From Actinoplanes lutulentus (GTDB lineage: Bacteria; Actinomycetota; Actinomycetes; Mycobacteriales; Micromonosporaceae), in contig NZ_QLMJ01000005.1 of the NCBI RefSeq assembly GCF_003259845.1, forward strand, positions 62,001-126,000: a stretch of DNA of 64,000 bases, read 5' to 3'. Each line of letters starts with the position of its first letter. Positions within the stretch are counted from its first letter, which is position 1. The notes below the pieces were generated by a model that ran no database searches, was not told where the DNA came from, and saw only the letters and a program-made list of their open reading frames with translations. A program made the translations under genes and the position numbers. Below are positions 34,157 to 42,402 of the stretch, piece by piece.

Positions 34157-35653
34157 CTACCGCCAGTTGTTGCGGGGGCGGTTGCGCATCAGGGCGGTCG
34201 CGATCAGGCCGACCAGCAGGAGCACCGCGCCACCGCCGACCCAGGCGATGTTGTTCGCGATCAGGCTGATCGGGCCGCTCTCCTGTGCCGCGGGCGGTTC
34301 GGCCTGCGGCTGGGTGTCGGCCGGGACGTACTCGATCTCGTCCGGAGCGCCACTGTCGCTGTCGGCGGCACCCGAGTCGATGGACTCGGTCGTCTCGGAC
34401 GCCTTCGGCTTGGCGGCCTTGGTCGTCGTCTTCGTGGTGGCCTCGGTGGTTTCCTCGGCCTCGGTCCCGTCCGTCGAGCCGGTCGACTCGTTCGAGTTCG
34501 AGTTCGAGTCCGTGTCCGTGTCCGACGAGCCGGACGAATCCGTCGAGCCGGTCGTCGACTCGGTGGTGCTCTCGTCGCTCTCGTTCGAGTTCTCGTTGTC
34601 CGAGTTCGAGTTGTTGTTCGAGTTGACGTCGGAGTCGGTCGTCGCCCGGGTCGTCGTGTTGGTACGCGGCGTCGCCGTGGTCGCCGTCGCGGCCGGCTTC
34701 GTGGTGGTGGCCGGCTTCACGGTGCTGTTCGGCTTGGCCGTGGCGGTGGCCGCGGGCTTCGTGGTGGCCGGCGTGGTCGGCTTCACCGTGCCGCTGTTGG
34801 TGTTGTTCCCACCGTTGTTGCCGCCACCGGCGTTGTTGCCACCGCCGTTGTTGTTCCCACCACCGTTGTTGTTCCCACCACCGTTGTTGCCGTTGTTGCC
34901 GCCACCGTTGCCGTTGCCGCCGTTGTTGTTACCGCCGTTGTTGTTACCGCCGCCGTTGTTGTTGCCGGCGGCGCGGACGGTGATTCGGACCGAGTCGAGG
35001 GCCGGGGTCTGGTTGGCGCGCTCCATCATCGGGATGCGGTGCGAGCCGTCACCGGCCCACGACGAGCACTGCGCGGTGCCCTCCTGCGGCAGGCCCGGCA
35101 CCTGGATGGTCACGGTGTCCGGAGTGGCGCTGCCCTGTCGGTCCTCGGTCGCGACGAAGAACGCCGGGACCGGCTCCGGTGCGGGCGCCTCGTTCGTGCT
35201 GGTCAGCATCCGGCACGCGGTGTGGAAGTGGCCGCGGACCAGGCCGTTCTGCAGGACGCTGCTCTCCACGTAGTACCCACCCTGGCCGGCCGCGAGGAAG
35301 CGGTCACGGATCAGGTTCCGGGTGCTGATCTGGAGGGTGAACGCGGTGGCCACGTTGACCTGGCGAGGCGCCTGGGTGATCAGCAGCGTCGGGTTGTTGG
35401 CGGCCGCGCCGACCTCACCGAACTCGGTGGAGACGCAGCGGTTGCCCTTCTGGAAGCCGTCGTGCGCCTCCAGCCGGCTGTCCACGCAGGTATCGGTGAG
35501 GATCGTGAGGTTGTTGCCCACCACCTTGCCGGCACCACTCTCGCCGGCTTTGGTCGACGGGGTGTCCTCGGCGTACGAGAGCTGGGTGAAACCGATGACA
35601 CCGCCGACCGCGGCGAGAACTGCGCCGGCGGCCAGGAGCCGGGTGCGTCGCAT
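34157..35653 (-). CDS. Membrane-anchored surface protein with extended low-complexity stalk
   Basis: 498 residues. Signal peptide 1-28; a Cys-containing extracellular domain of about 195 residues (RLEAHDGFQ, NRCVSTEFGEVGAA, GHFHTACRML) of unknown function; then an Asn/Gly block of about 60 residues (DNA about 34790-34975), a Thr/Lys/Pro/Ala block, an Asp/Ser/Asn/Glu/Thr block and a Thr/Lys stretch; finally a membrane helix and RNRPRNNWR. No LPxTG motif. The layout is a head on a long flexible stalk. ATG with AAGG upstream. Not assigned to a named family. Confidence 0.82.
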   Translation of the reverse strand: MRRTRLLAAGAVLAAVGGVIGFTQLSYAEDTPSTKAGESGAGKVVGNNLTILTDTCVDSRLEAHDGFQKGNRCVSTEFGEVGAAANNPTLLITQAPRQVNVATAFTLQISTRNLIRDRFLAAGQGGYYVESSVLQNGLVRGHFHTACRMLTSTNEAPAPEPVPAFFVATEDRQGSATPDTVTIQVPGLPQEGTAQCSSWAGDGSHRIPMMERANQTPALDSVRITVRAAGNNNGGGNNNGGNNNGGNGNGGGNNGNNGGGNNNGGGNNNGGGNNAGGGNNGGNNTNSGTVKPTTPATTKPAATATAKPNSTVKPATTTKPAATATTATPRTNTTTRATTDSDVNSNNNSNSDNENSNESDESTTESTTGSTDSSGSSDTDTDSNSNSNESTGSTDGTEAEETTEATTKTTTKAAKPKASETTESIDSGAADSDSGAPDEIEYVPADTQPQAEPPAAQESGPISLIANNIAWVGGGAVLLLVGLIATALMRNRPRNNWR

Positions 35654-35915
35654 GACGAGACCTTCTTTTCCCCGAGTTCGGCGAATATCTGACGCCCATA
35701 GCGGCGCTGACGCCCAGACGTTAGCAGCGGGCTCACAGAAATCAATTCCGCGCAGAAACTTGAGGCATTCTTATGGCGAAATTAAGAAAGAAATATGGGT
35801 CCGGTCTTGAACCCCCGGCATCATCCGTTCGGACGATGTCACCGGTTCAGGCGTTTTTGCGCGCCAGGACGCTGACCAGGCACGGTACAACACCAACCTG
35901 TGAGGCGGTAGCTCC
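35654..35915. other. Intergenic region with AT-rich promoter and a palindrome
   Basis: The gap between the surface protein and GDPD genes has an unusually AT-rich segment (35735-35810), likely the surface protein promoter. CATCATCCG (35819-35827) and CGGACGATG (35830-35838) form an inverted repeat with one mismatch, either an operator or a terminator stem for the GDPD gene. No gene is supported. Confidence 0.45.
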
Positions 35916-36677
35916 TCAACGTAACCGGAGGCCGCGGGCTGCAAATACGTCTCGAAGGACTTCGATGCGGTCGGTCATGATGCCGTCGACACCCATATCG
36001 AGCAGCGTATTCATCTGTTCCGGATCGTCGATCGTCCAGACGTGGACGGCAAGACCGCGCCGATGCAGATATGCGAGAAAGCGCGGATTCAGAACGGTTA
36101 TCCGGCCGTGCCGTACCGGGATCTGCGCGGCGACGGCCGAGGCGGGGACGGGCAGCGGGATCCCGGTCATCGAGGCGATCCGGAGACGGGCCACCTCACC
36201 CAGGCCCAGCGAGGTCGCCACCCGGGGGCCGGCCAGTACGCGTACCCGGGCCAGGCGGCGGTCGCTGAACGAGGCGAGTAGGACCCGGTCCTCGGCCTTG
36301 GCGCGGCGTACTGCCTGGACGGTCGGCTCCACGACCTGGTCGGATTTCACGTCGATGTTGAACCGGATGTCCGGCCAGGCGTCGAGCACGTCGTCGAGGC
36401 GGGGGACCGCGGCGGCGCCGCCGACGCGGACCGTCGCGAGGTCGGTCCAGGTGAGGTCGGCGATCCGGCCGGTGCGGCCGGCCACCCGGTCCAGCGCCGG
36501 ATCGTGGATCACGACCGGGACTCCGTCGGCGGTGGCGTGCACGTCGGTTTCCACGTACCGATAACCCAGCGTGACCGCTCGCTCGAAGGCCTCCGCGGTG
36601 TTCTCGTCCCCCTCCGCGGCGCCGCCGCGGTGCGCGAAGGCGAGCGGCTGGGGAGCGTCCAGGTACGGGTGATCCAC
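35916..36677 (-). CDS. Glycerophosphodiester phosphodiesterase
   Basis: 253 residues, cytosolic. It hydrolyses glycerophosphodiesters to glycerol-3-phosphate and an alcohol such as choline. GDPD motifs: AHRGG with catalytic His, ENTAEAFERA, ETDVHATADGVPVVIHDPALDR, FNIDVKS, and the C-terminal VHVWTIDDPEQM. The frame is open to 37619 but homology starts here; GTG 36677 gives a standard length, with CATACT as a possible -10 of a leaderless transcript (alternative ATG 36707). Divergent from the GMC gene. Confidence 0.93.
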   Translation of the reverse strand: MDHPYLDAPQPLAFAHRGGAAEGDENTAEAFERAVTLGYRYVETDVHATADGVPVVIHDPALDRVAGRTGRIADLTWTDLATVRVGGAAAVPRLDDVLDAWPDIRFNIDVKSDQVVEPTVQAVRRAKAEDRVLLASFSDRRLARVRVLAGPRVATSLGLGEVARLRIASMTGIPLPVPASAVAAQIPVRHGRITVLNPRFLAYLHRRGLAVHVWTIDDPEQMNTLLDMGVDGIMTDRIEVLRDVFAARGLRLR

Positions 36678-36761
36678 GCCAGCAGTATGCCGGGCTTTGT
36701 TGCGCATAGGTAAAAGACTCCAAGGCCCATTGACCAGCGCCACTCGCGTGAAGATCCTGTC

Positions 36762-38132
36762 TTGCGAAGCGACCGAAACGACCGGAGCGGGACCACGGGC
36801 CACGAGAGAAGGTGGCGCAAACTGGAAACGATCGAGTTCGACGTAGTGATCATCGGTGGCGGCACGGCCGGCTCGGTCGTGGCGTCGCGTCTCTCTGCGG
36901 ACCCGGACGTGCGGGTCTGCCTGCTCAAGACCGAATTCGATTACGACGATCCGATCATGTCGCAAATGCGTGGAAACTCTTATGTCCGACATTCCCGGGC
37001 GAGCTTCCGTGATTGCGGTTTCCTGCCTCCACCGGATGACTTCGCCGCCTGGGTGGCGGCCGGTGCCACCGGCTGGTCGTACGACGAGATGCTCCCGTAC
37101 TGGGATCGCCTCAGTCCGGTAGCAGTGCGTGACCGGAGCCCGCTCGCTGAGGACTTCGTGGCGGCCTGCCGGACGGCTCTCGGCGTACCGATCCGGGACG
37201 ACTTCAACGATGGCCCGTTCACCGACGGCGCCGGCTTCCTTCCGGGGCTCGTGGTTCCGCCGTCGCCCGACCGCGACCGTCCGAATCTGACCATCCTCGA
37301 CGAGACCCGGGCGGAACACCTCGACCCGGGCCGGGGCGTCACGGTCCGCGGCGACCAGCTGATCCGGGCGCGGCACGAGTACGTGCTCTGCGCCGGAGCG
37401 ATCAGCACCCCGATCCTGCTCCTGCGCTCCGGCATCGGCCCGGCCGCCCACCTGGAGAACGATCTCGGCTTCGAGGTGCGCGCCGACCTGCCCGGAGTGG
37501 GGGAGCACCTGCTCGACCACCCGGCATCCGTGATCGTCTGGGAGGCGGCCCGGCCGATCCCCGAGGCGGATGCCGCCGCCGGCCTCTTCGTCCGGCGGGA
37601 CCCGGCCCTCACCGGCCATGACCTGGCATTCCAGCTACGTCAGACGCCGGAGGAGATAGCGCTGACCGCCGCCGTGCCGCGACCACGCGCCGCCGGCCGG
37701 CTCCGGCTCTCCGGCGCCGACCCGTGGGGCAAGCCCGTCCTGGAGCAGCACCCTGACAGTTACGACGAGCGCACTCTCGTTGACGGCATGAGGCTGGCCC
37801 GCGAGGTGGCCGTCACCGAGCCGTTCGCTTCCTGGATCACCCGGGAGATCGCGCCCGGACCGGACCTGCGCGGCGACGAGGAGCTGACGGCATACGGACG
37901 AGCCGCGCTCGGAAGAACCGCCGGCACGTGCCGGATCGGCGCGGTGGTCGATCCGGAGCTGCGCCTGCACGGCTTCGACAACGTACGCATCGCCGACGCC
38001 TCCGTCTTCCCGGAGATGCCGTCGGTGAACCCGGCGGCCACCGTCCTGATGGTGGCCGAGCGGGCAGCAGACCTGATCAGTGAGTCATTCGCAGGCGAAA
38101 AAGGAAGAAAGAAAGAAGGCGAGCAACGGTGA
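36762..38132 (+). CDS. GMC-family oxidoreductase with altered active site
   Basis: About 436-456 residues. N-terminal FAD fold FDVVIIGGGTAGSVVASRLS; AGAISTPILLLRSGIG; C-terminal GTCRIG and DASVFPEMPSVNPAATVLM. In glucose/choline oxidases the sequence before GTC is YHPVGTC with the catalytic His; here it is GRTAGTC, Arg at that position, while the second active-site position is Asn (SVNP). The protein is also about 80 residues shorter than usual. The start is unclear: TTG 36762, or a rare CTG at 36822 closer to the FAD strand. Likely oxidises an alcohol, or has lost that activity. Confidence 0.8.
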   Translation: MRSDRNDRSGTTGHERRWRKLETIEFDVVIIGGGTAGSVVASRLSADPDVRVCLLKTEFDYDDPIMSQMRGNSYVRHSRASFRDCGFLPPPDDFAAWVAAGATGWSYDEMLPYWDRLSPVAVRDRSPLAEDFVAACRTALGVPIRDDFNDGPFTDGAGFLPGLVVPPSPDRDRPNLTILDETRAEHLDPGRGVTVRGDQLIRARHEYVLCAGAISTPILLLRSGIGPAAHLENDLGFEVRADLPGVGEHLLDHPASVIVWEAARPIPEADAAAGLFVRRDPALTGHDLAFQLRQTPEEIALTAAVPRPRAAGRLRLSGADPWGKPVLEQHPDSYDERTLVDGMRLAREVAVTEPFASWITREIAPGPDLRGDEELTAYGRAALGRTAGTCRIGAVVDPELRLHGFDNVRIADASVFPEMPSVNPAATVLMVAERAADLISESFAGEKGRKKEGEQR

Positions 38133-38272
38133 GAACGTGTGTGGTGCGCCGGAGTGCCATCAGGCGCCGTCACGTCACCCGCCGGTTCGGGGCCCGTCCC
38201 CGCAACCGCCTGCGGATCACGCCGCGCTGGCCGCGGCTGCGCTGGTCCGCCCGGCTGGCGCAGACCCTCTGA
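38129..38272 (+). CDS. Possible small Arg-rich protein (47 residues)
   Basis: GTG overlaps the GMC stop as GTGA with GAAGG nine bases upstream; TGA ends 3 bp before the next ATG, so the frame fills the gap between two coupled genes exactly. The product has 16 Arg in 47 residues and two Trp near the end (RWPRLRW region: ITPRWPRLRWSARLAQTL). No known family is recognised. Such a composition could be a nucleic-acid or membrane-binding peptide or a chance frame in GC-rich DNA; position is the main support. Confidence 0.4.
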   Translation: MRTCVVRRSAIRRRHVTRRFGARPRNRLRITPRWPRLRWSARLAQTL

Positions 38273-38275
38273 TCG

Positions 38276-40603
38276 ATGCCGGGACCGAAGGTCGTCGTCA
38301 TCGGGGCGGGCATCGTCGGCTGCGCGCTGGCCGACGAGCTGACCGGCCGGGGCTGGACCGACGTCACGGTGCTGGAGCAGGGTCCGCTCTTCACCACCGG
38401 CGGATCCAGCTCGCACTCGGCCGGCCTGGTCGTGCAGACCAGCCCGTCCCGGACCCTGTCCCGGCTCGCCCGGTACACCAGCGAGAAGTTCACCGAGCTC
38501 GGGTGCTTCGCGGCGGTCGGCAGCCTGGAGGTGGCGACCACCCCGGAACGGCTCGCCGAGCTGCACCGGCGCTTCGGGTACGGCCAGTCGTGGGGCGTCA
38601 GCTCGGCACTGCTCGACCCGGCGGCCTGCCACGCGCTGTTCCCGCTGCTCGACGCCGGCCGGATCCTGGGCGGGCTGCACACGCCGGCGGACGGCCTGGC
38701 CGCGCCGCTGCGAGCCGCCGAGGCGCAGGCCGCTCGTGCCGCCTCCCGGGGCGCCCGGTTCATCGGCAACGAGCGGGTGGTCGAGGTCCTGCGACAGGAC
38801 GGACAGGTCACCGGCGTGCGCAGCGCGGACGCGACCCATCCCGCCGACATCGTGGTGAGCTGCGCCGGGTTCTGGGGTCCGGCGATCGGTGACCTGGCCG
38901 GCCTGACGATCCCGCTGCTGCCGATGGCACACCAGCACGTCCGGACCACCGCTGCCGGCGCCACGAGCAGTCTGCCGATCCTGCGCCACCCGGATCGGGG
39001 TCTCTACGTCCGCACCTACGGCGACCGGCTCGGTATCGGCTCCCACCTGCACGAACCCATCCCGGTCCGGCTCGACGACCTGCCCGGTGACGCGCACCCG
39101 GCGATGCTGCCGTTCACCGCCGGCACGTTCAAACAGTCCTGGGCGGCCGCGACCGAGCTGATGCCGGGCCTGGTGCGTACCACGCTGGAAGAGGCGTTCA
39201 ACGGCGTTCTGTCGGTGACCGCCGACGGCTTCCCGCTGCTCGGCGAGTCCCGGGAGCTGCGCGGTTTCTGGGTGGCCGGCGCGATCACGGTGACGCATTC
39301 GGCCGGCGCGGCGAAGGCCCTCGCCGAGTGGCTCGTCGACGGTTACCCCGGCATCGACCTGCACGAGTGCGATCTGAACCGCTTCGATCGGGCGCAGCTC
39401 GCCCCCGCCTACGTGCGCCGGCGCGCGCTCCGCGCGTACGCCGACACCCTCGGGATCGTCCACCCGCACGACCCGCCCTCGGTGCGTAACCTGCGGCTCA
39501 GCCCGTTCCACCCACGCCAGGCGGAGATGGGCGCGGTCTTCGGCGTGGCCGCCGGCTGGGAGCAACCCCTTTGGTACGCGACCAACCCGCCGCCCGAGGA
39601 GATCCGGCCCCGTGACGACTGGTCGGCGCGGCACTGGTCGCCGATCGCCGAGACCGAGGCCCGGTCGGCCCGCAAGCGTGCGGCACTGTTCGACCTGACC
39701 GGGCGTACCCGGATCGAGGTGACCGGTCCGGTCTCCTTCCTGTCCACGGTGACCAGCGGAGATGTCGACCAGCCGGTCGGCGCGGTGGTGCACACCCTGC
39801 TGCTCGACCCGTCCGGTGGCATCGTCGGCGACCTGACCGTGGCCCGGCTCGCCGAGGACCGTTTCCTGGTCGGCGCGGGCGGCCCGCTCGACGTCGATCA
39901 CCTGGTGCGGCGGGCACCGGCCGGCGTCACCGTCCGGGACGTCACCGGCGGCACCTGCGGGGTCGGGCTGTGGGGGCCGCGCGCCCGGGAGCTGACCGAT
40001 ATCGGTCTCCCCGCCGAGGGTGCGCCCGCGGTCCGGGAGGGCTTCTTCGGGATGATCCCGGTGACCGTGCTCCGGCTCTCCGCCGTCGGCGAGCCGGGCT
40101 GGGAGATCTACACCGAGGCGCAGTACGGCCTGCGGCTCTGGGACACGCTCATCGAGGCGGGCCGGGAGTTCGGCCTGGTCGTGGCGGGCCGTCTGGCGTA
40201 CGAAAGCCTGCGGATGGAACACGGCCGCCGGGTCTGGGGCGTCGACATGACGTGCGAGGACGACCCGTACCAAACGGGTCTTGAATCGGCGGTGCGACCG
40301 GGAGCGCGACCGGCGATGCTGCCGGACCGGCGACTGGCTTGCCTTCGCCTGGAGGACACCGGGGAGATCCCGCTGGGCCGCGAGCCGGTCTACGCCGGAG
40401 GTTTCGCGGTGGGTCACGTGACCAGCGCCGCGTACGCGTGGACGGCGGGCGGCCCGATCGCCTTCGCCTGGCTGCCGGCGGCGCTGTCGGTGCCGGGCAC
40501 CCAGGTGGAGATCGGATATATCGATCACCGGATCCTGGCGGCCGTCGCCGCCGAGCCGATCTTCGAACCCGAGCAGGAGCGCCTGCGAAACAAACGGGGG
40601 TAA
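38276..40603 (+). CDS. Dimethylglycine oxidase / sarcosine dehydrogenase-like flavoprotein
   Basis: 775 residues. N-terminal DAO domain: VVVIGAGIVGCALADEL, then GGSSSHSAGLVVQTSPS, where the His aligns with the covalent-FAD His of dimethylglycine oxidase. A middle FAO domain is followed by GcvT and GcvT_C folate-binding domains from about 435 (ARKRAALFDLTG, AYESLRMEHGRR, DDPYQTGLESAV). The family demethylates N-methylglycines and passes the methylene to tetrahydrofolate. It lies 3 bp after the Arg-rich frame and in an operon with the GMC gene. Confidence 0.9.
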   Translation: MPGPKVVVIGAGIVGCALADELTGRGWTDVTVLEQGPLFTTGGSSSHSAGLVVQTSPSRTLSRLARYTSEKFTELGCFAAVGSLEVATTPERLAELHRRFGYGQSWGVSSALLDPAACHALFPLLDAGRILGGLHTPADGLAAPLRAAEAQAARAASRGARFIGNERVVEVLRQDGQVTGVRSADATHPADIVVSCAGFWGPAIGDLAGLTIPLLPMAHQHVRTTAAGATSSLPILRHPDRGLYVRTYGDRLGIGSHLHEPIPVRLDDLPGDAHPAMLPFTAGTFKQSWAAATELMPGLVRTTLEEAFNGVLSVTADGFPLLGESRELRGFWVAGAITVTHSAGAAKALAEWLVDGYPGIDLHECDLNRFDRAQLAPAYVRRRALRAYADTLGIVHPHDPPSVRNLRLSPFHPRQAEMGAVFGVAAGWEQPLWYATNPPPEEIRPRDDWSARHWSPIAETEARSARKRAALFDLTGRTRIEVTGPVSFLSTVTSGDVDQPVGAVVHTLLLDPSGGIVGDLTVARLAEDRFLVGAGGPLDVDHLVRRAPAGVTVRDVTGGTCGVGLWGPRARELTDIGLPAEGAPAVREGFFGMIPVTVLRLSAVGEPGWEIYTEAQYGLRLWDTLIEAGREFGLVVAGRLAYESLRMEHGRRVWGVDMTCEDDPYQTGLESAVRPGARPAMLPDRRLACLRLEDTGEIPLGREPVYAGGFAVGHVTSAAYAWTAGGPIAFAWLPAALSVPGTQVEIGYIDHRILAAVAAEPIFEPEQERLRNKRG

Positions 40604-40629
40604 TTACCCCAGACTCGGACACACGACTC

Positions 40630-40648
40630 CTAGGTCTGCCCTACCTTA
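40630..40648. promoter_or_regulatory. Weak iron-box-like site before the lectin gene
   Basis: CTAGGTCTGCCCTACCTTA matches the iron-box consensus at about 12 of 19 positions, mainly the outer AGGT/ACCT halves. Position (44 bp before the start) is suitable but the central bases differ. Confidence 0.35.
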
Positions 40649-40691
40649 AGCCAGGTCTTACTCGGGCAAACCTACCGAAATGGAGCATCTC

Positions 40692-41447
40692 GTGCGTTCT
40701 TCCAGGCTCGCGCGGGGCGGCCTACTGGCCTCCGCCCTGCTCTCGATACTGGCCGCCGGGCACGCGGGCGGCGCACACGCCGCCGACTCGACGATCAAGC
40801 CGATCGACGCCGGTTACGCGGACTCGCTCGCGCTCAACGGCACCGCCGCCGTCACCTCCGACCGTGGCGACCACCGGGTCATCGAGCTGACCAACGGCGG
40901 CTTCAAGCAGGTCGGCTCCGCCTGGTCGACCGGGCGGGTGGACCTGACCAAGTCCTTCGAGACCACGTTCCGGGCGCACCTGCACCACGGCAAGCCGGGT
41001 GCTGACGGCATCGCGTTCCTGGCACAGGGCGCCGGCCCGCGCGCGCTCGGCGGCTGGGGCGGTGGCCTCGGATATCGGGGCATCGCCAAGAGCGTCGCGG
41101 TCGAGTTCGACACGTACCAGAACACGCCGGACCCGAGCAGCAACCACCTCGCCGTGGTGCTCGGCGGCAACCCGGACCGGCACACCGCCATCGCGGAATC
41201 CTCGATCCCGCTGTTCGGCAAGCCGTTCCAGGCCCGCGTCCGGTACGACGGTGCCGCGCACCTCCTCAAGGTCTACGTGAAGGCGCTGACCGCCGGTGCG
41301 GCCGAGGAGCTGCTGCTCGACCAGAAGGTGGACCTCGCCGCGCGTATCGGCGGGGCCAGCGGCTGGGTCGGTTTCACGGCGGCCACCGGGGACGTCACCT
41401 CGGTTCAGGACGTCTACGACTGGTCGGTCGAAGCACCGCTCGCGTGA
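40692..41447 (+). CDS. Secreted L-type (legume-like) lectin domain protein
   Basis: 251 residues. Signal peptide about 1-30 (cleavage after AHA), then one L-type lectin beta sandwich: GGFKQVGSAW, DGIAFLAQGAG, a Gly-rich loop, and SVAVEFDTYQNTPDPSSNH, whose Asp/Asn residues are the usual calcium/sugar site. It probably binds extracellular glycans. GTG 40692 is chosen over ATG 40680 because GGAG lies 6 bp upstream. The neighbouring exopolysaccharide operon makes its own polymer a possible ligand (inference). Confidence 0.85.
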   Translation: MRSSRLARGGLLASALLSILAAGHAGGAHAADSTIKPIDAGYADSLALNGTAAVTSDRGDHRVIELTNGGFKQVGSAWSTGRVDLTKSFETTFRAHLHHGKPGADGIAFLAQGAGPRALGGWGGGLGYRGIAKSVAVEFDTYQNTPDPSSNHLAVVLGGNPDRHTAIAESSIPLFGKPFQARVRYDGAAHLLKVYVKALTAGAAEELLLDQKVDLAARIGGASGWVGFTAATGDVTSVQDVYDWSVEAPLA

Positions 41448-41574
41448 CCTCGACCGGCGCCGCGGAGCGGCGCCGGCCGTCGCCACACGCTCTCCCTGAG
41501 AAATGTGCCCCTCTGTAAGCCCTGCTTCCGGCCCGGCCCGGGCCGGCTCCACCCTGCCCGATCGGAGACAGCTG

Positions 41575-42402
41575 ATGCCCACGGTCGACCGTGTGCTTTC
41601 CGACGAGACCGGCGCCGAGCGGACCGGTGCCAAGCCGCCGGCCCCCGCCAGGTCCGAACCCAAGGTGAGCGTGATCGTTCCCGCGTTGAACGAGGCCCGC
41701 AACCTGCCGCATGTGTTCGCGCGGCTCCCGCAGGTGGACGAGATCGTGCTGGTCGACGGGGGGTCCACGGACGACACTGTGGCCGTCGCCCGCCGGCTGC
41801 GTGCCGACATCCGCATCGTCCGGCAGAACCGCCGGGGCAAGGGCAACGCCCTGGCCTGCGGTTTCGCCGCCGCCACCGGCGACATCATCGTCATGATCGA
41901 CGCCGACGGCTCCACCGACCCGCTGGAGATCCCCAGCTTCGTCGAGACGCTGCGGTCCGGCGCCGACTTCGCCAAGGGCTCCCGATTCCAGCCGACCGGC
42001 GGCAGCGCCGACATCACCCGGCTGCGCCGGGCCGGCAACAAGTGCCTGAGCATGCTGGTGAACCTGCTCTTCGGTACCCGGTACAGCGACCTCTGCTACG
42101 GGTACAACGCCTTCTGGGCGCGGCACCTCGACGTCTTCGACCTGGACAGCACGTCGCCGCCGCCGAACAGCACGGACGGCCGGCTCTGGGGCGACGGCTT
42201 CGAGATCGAGACCCTGCTGAACCTGCGGGCCGCGCGAGCGCAACTCGAGATCGTCGAGGTGCCCAGCTTCGAGCACTCCCGGATCCACGGGGTCAGCAAC
42301 CTCAACGCGTTCACCGACGGCATGCGGGTCCTGCGGACCATCGCTCGCGAGTGGCCGCGCCGGCGCGACACCATCCGAGTGGCGGAACGGCAGGTGCGAT
42401 GA
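41575..42402 (+). CDS. Family 2 glycosyltransferase (polyprenyl-phosphate sugar transferase-like)
   Basis: 275 residues, soluble GT-A fold: KVSVIVPALNEARNLP, DGGSTDDT, RGKGNALACGF, then MIDADGSTDP with the DxD metal site. No C-terminal membrane helices, so like DPM1-type enzymes it may charge polyprenyl phosphate or add an early sugar. ATG 41575 has CGGAG upstream. First gene of a seven-gene operon; the 127-bp region before it (41448-41574) has no gene and presumably the promoter. Confidence 0.92.
   Translation: MPTVDRVLSDETGAERTGAKPPAPARSEPKVSVIVPALNEARNLPHVFARLPQVDEIVLVDGGSTDDTVAVARRLRADIRIVRQNRRGKGNALACGFAAATGDIIVMIDADGSTDPLEIPSFVETLRSGADFAKGSRFQPTGGSADITRLRRAGNKCLSMLVNLLFGTRYSDLCYGYNAFWARHLDVFDLDSTSPPPNSTDGRLWGDGFEIETLLNLRAARAQLEIVEVPSFEHSRIHGVSNLNAFTDGMRVLRTIAREWPRRRDTIRVAERQVR

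Noticed and set aside
34780-34980. Regular short repeats resembling a CRISPR array
   Set aside because: They are in-frame Asn/Gly codons of the surface protein, with no spacers and no cas genes.
35773-36564. 263-residue plus-strand frame starting in the AT-rich gap
   Set aside because: Beyond its first 30 residues it is antisense to the GDPD gene, and it has no ribosome site or homology.
37760-40528. 922-residue minus-strand open frame
   Set aside because: It is antisense to the GMC and dimethylglycine-oxidase genes, has Arg/Gly/Pro-rich composition without motifs, and arises from high-GC codon bias.
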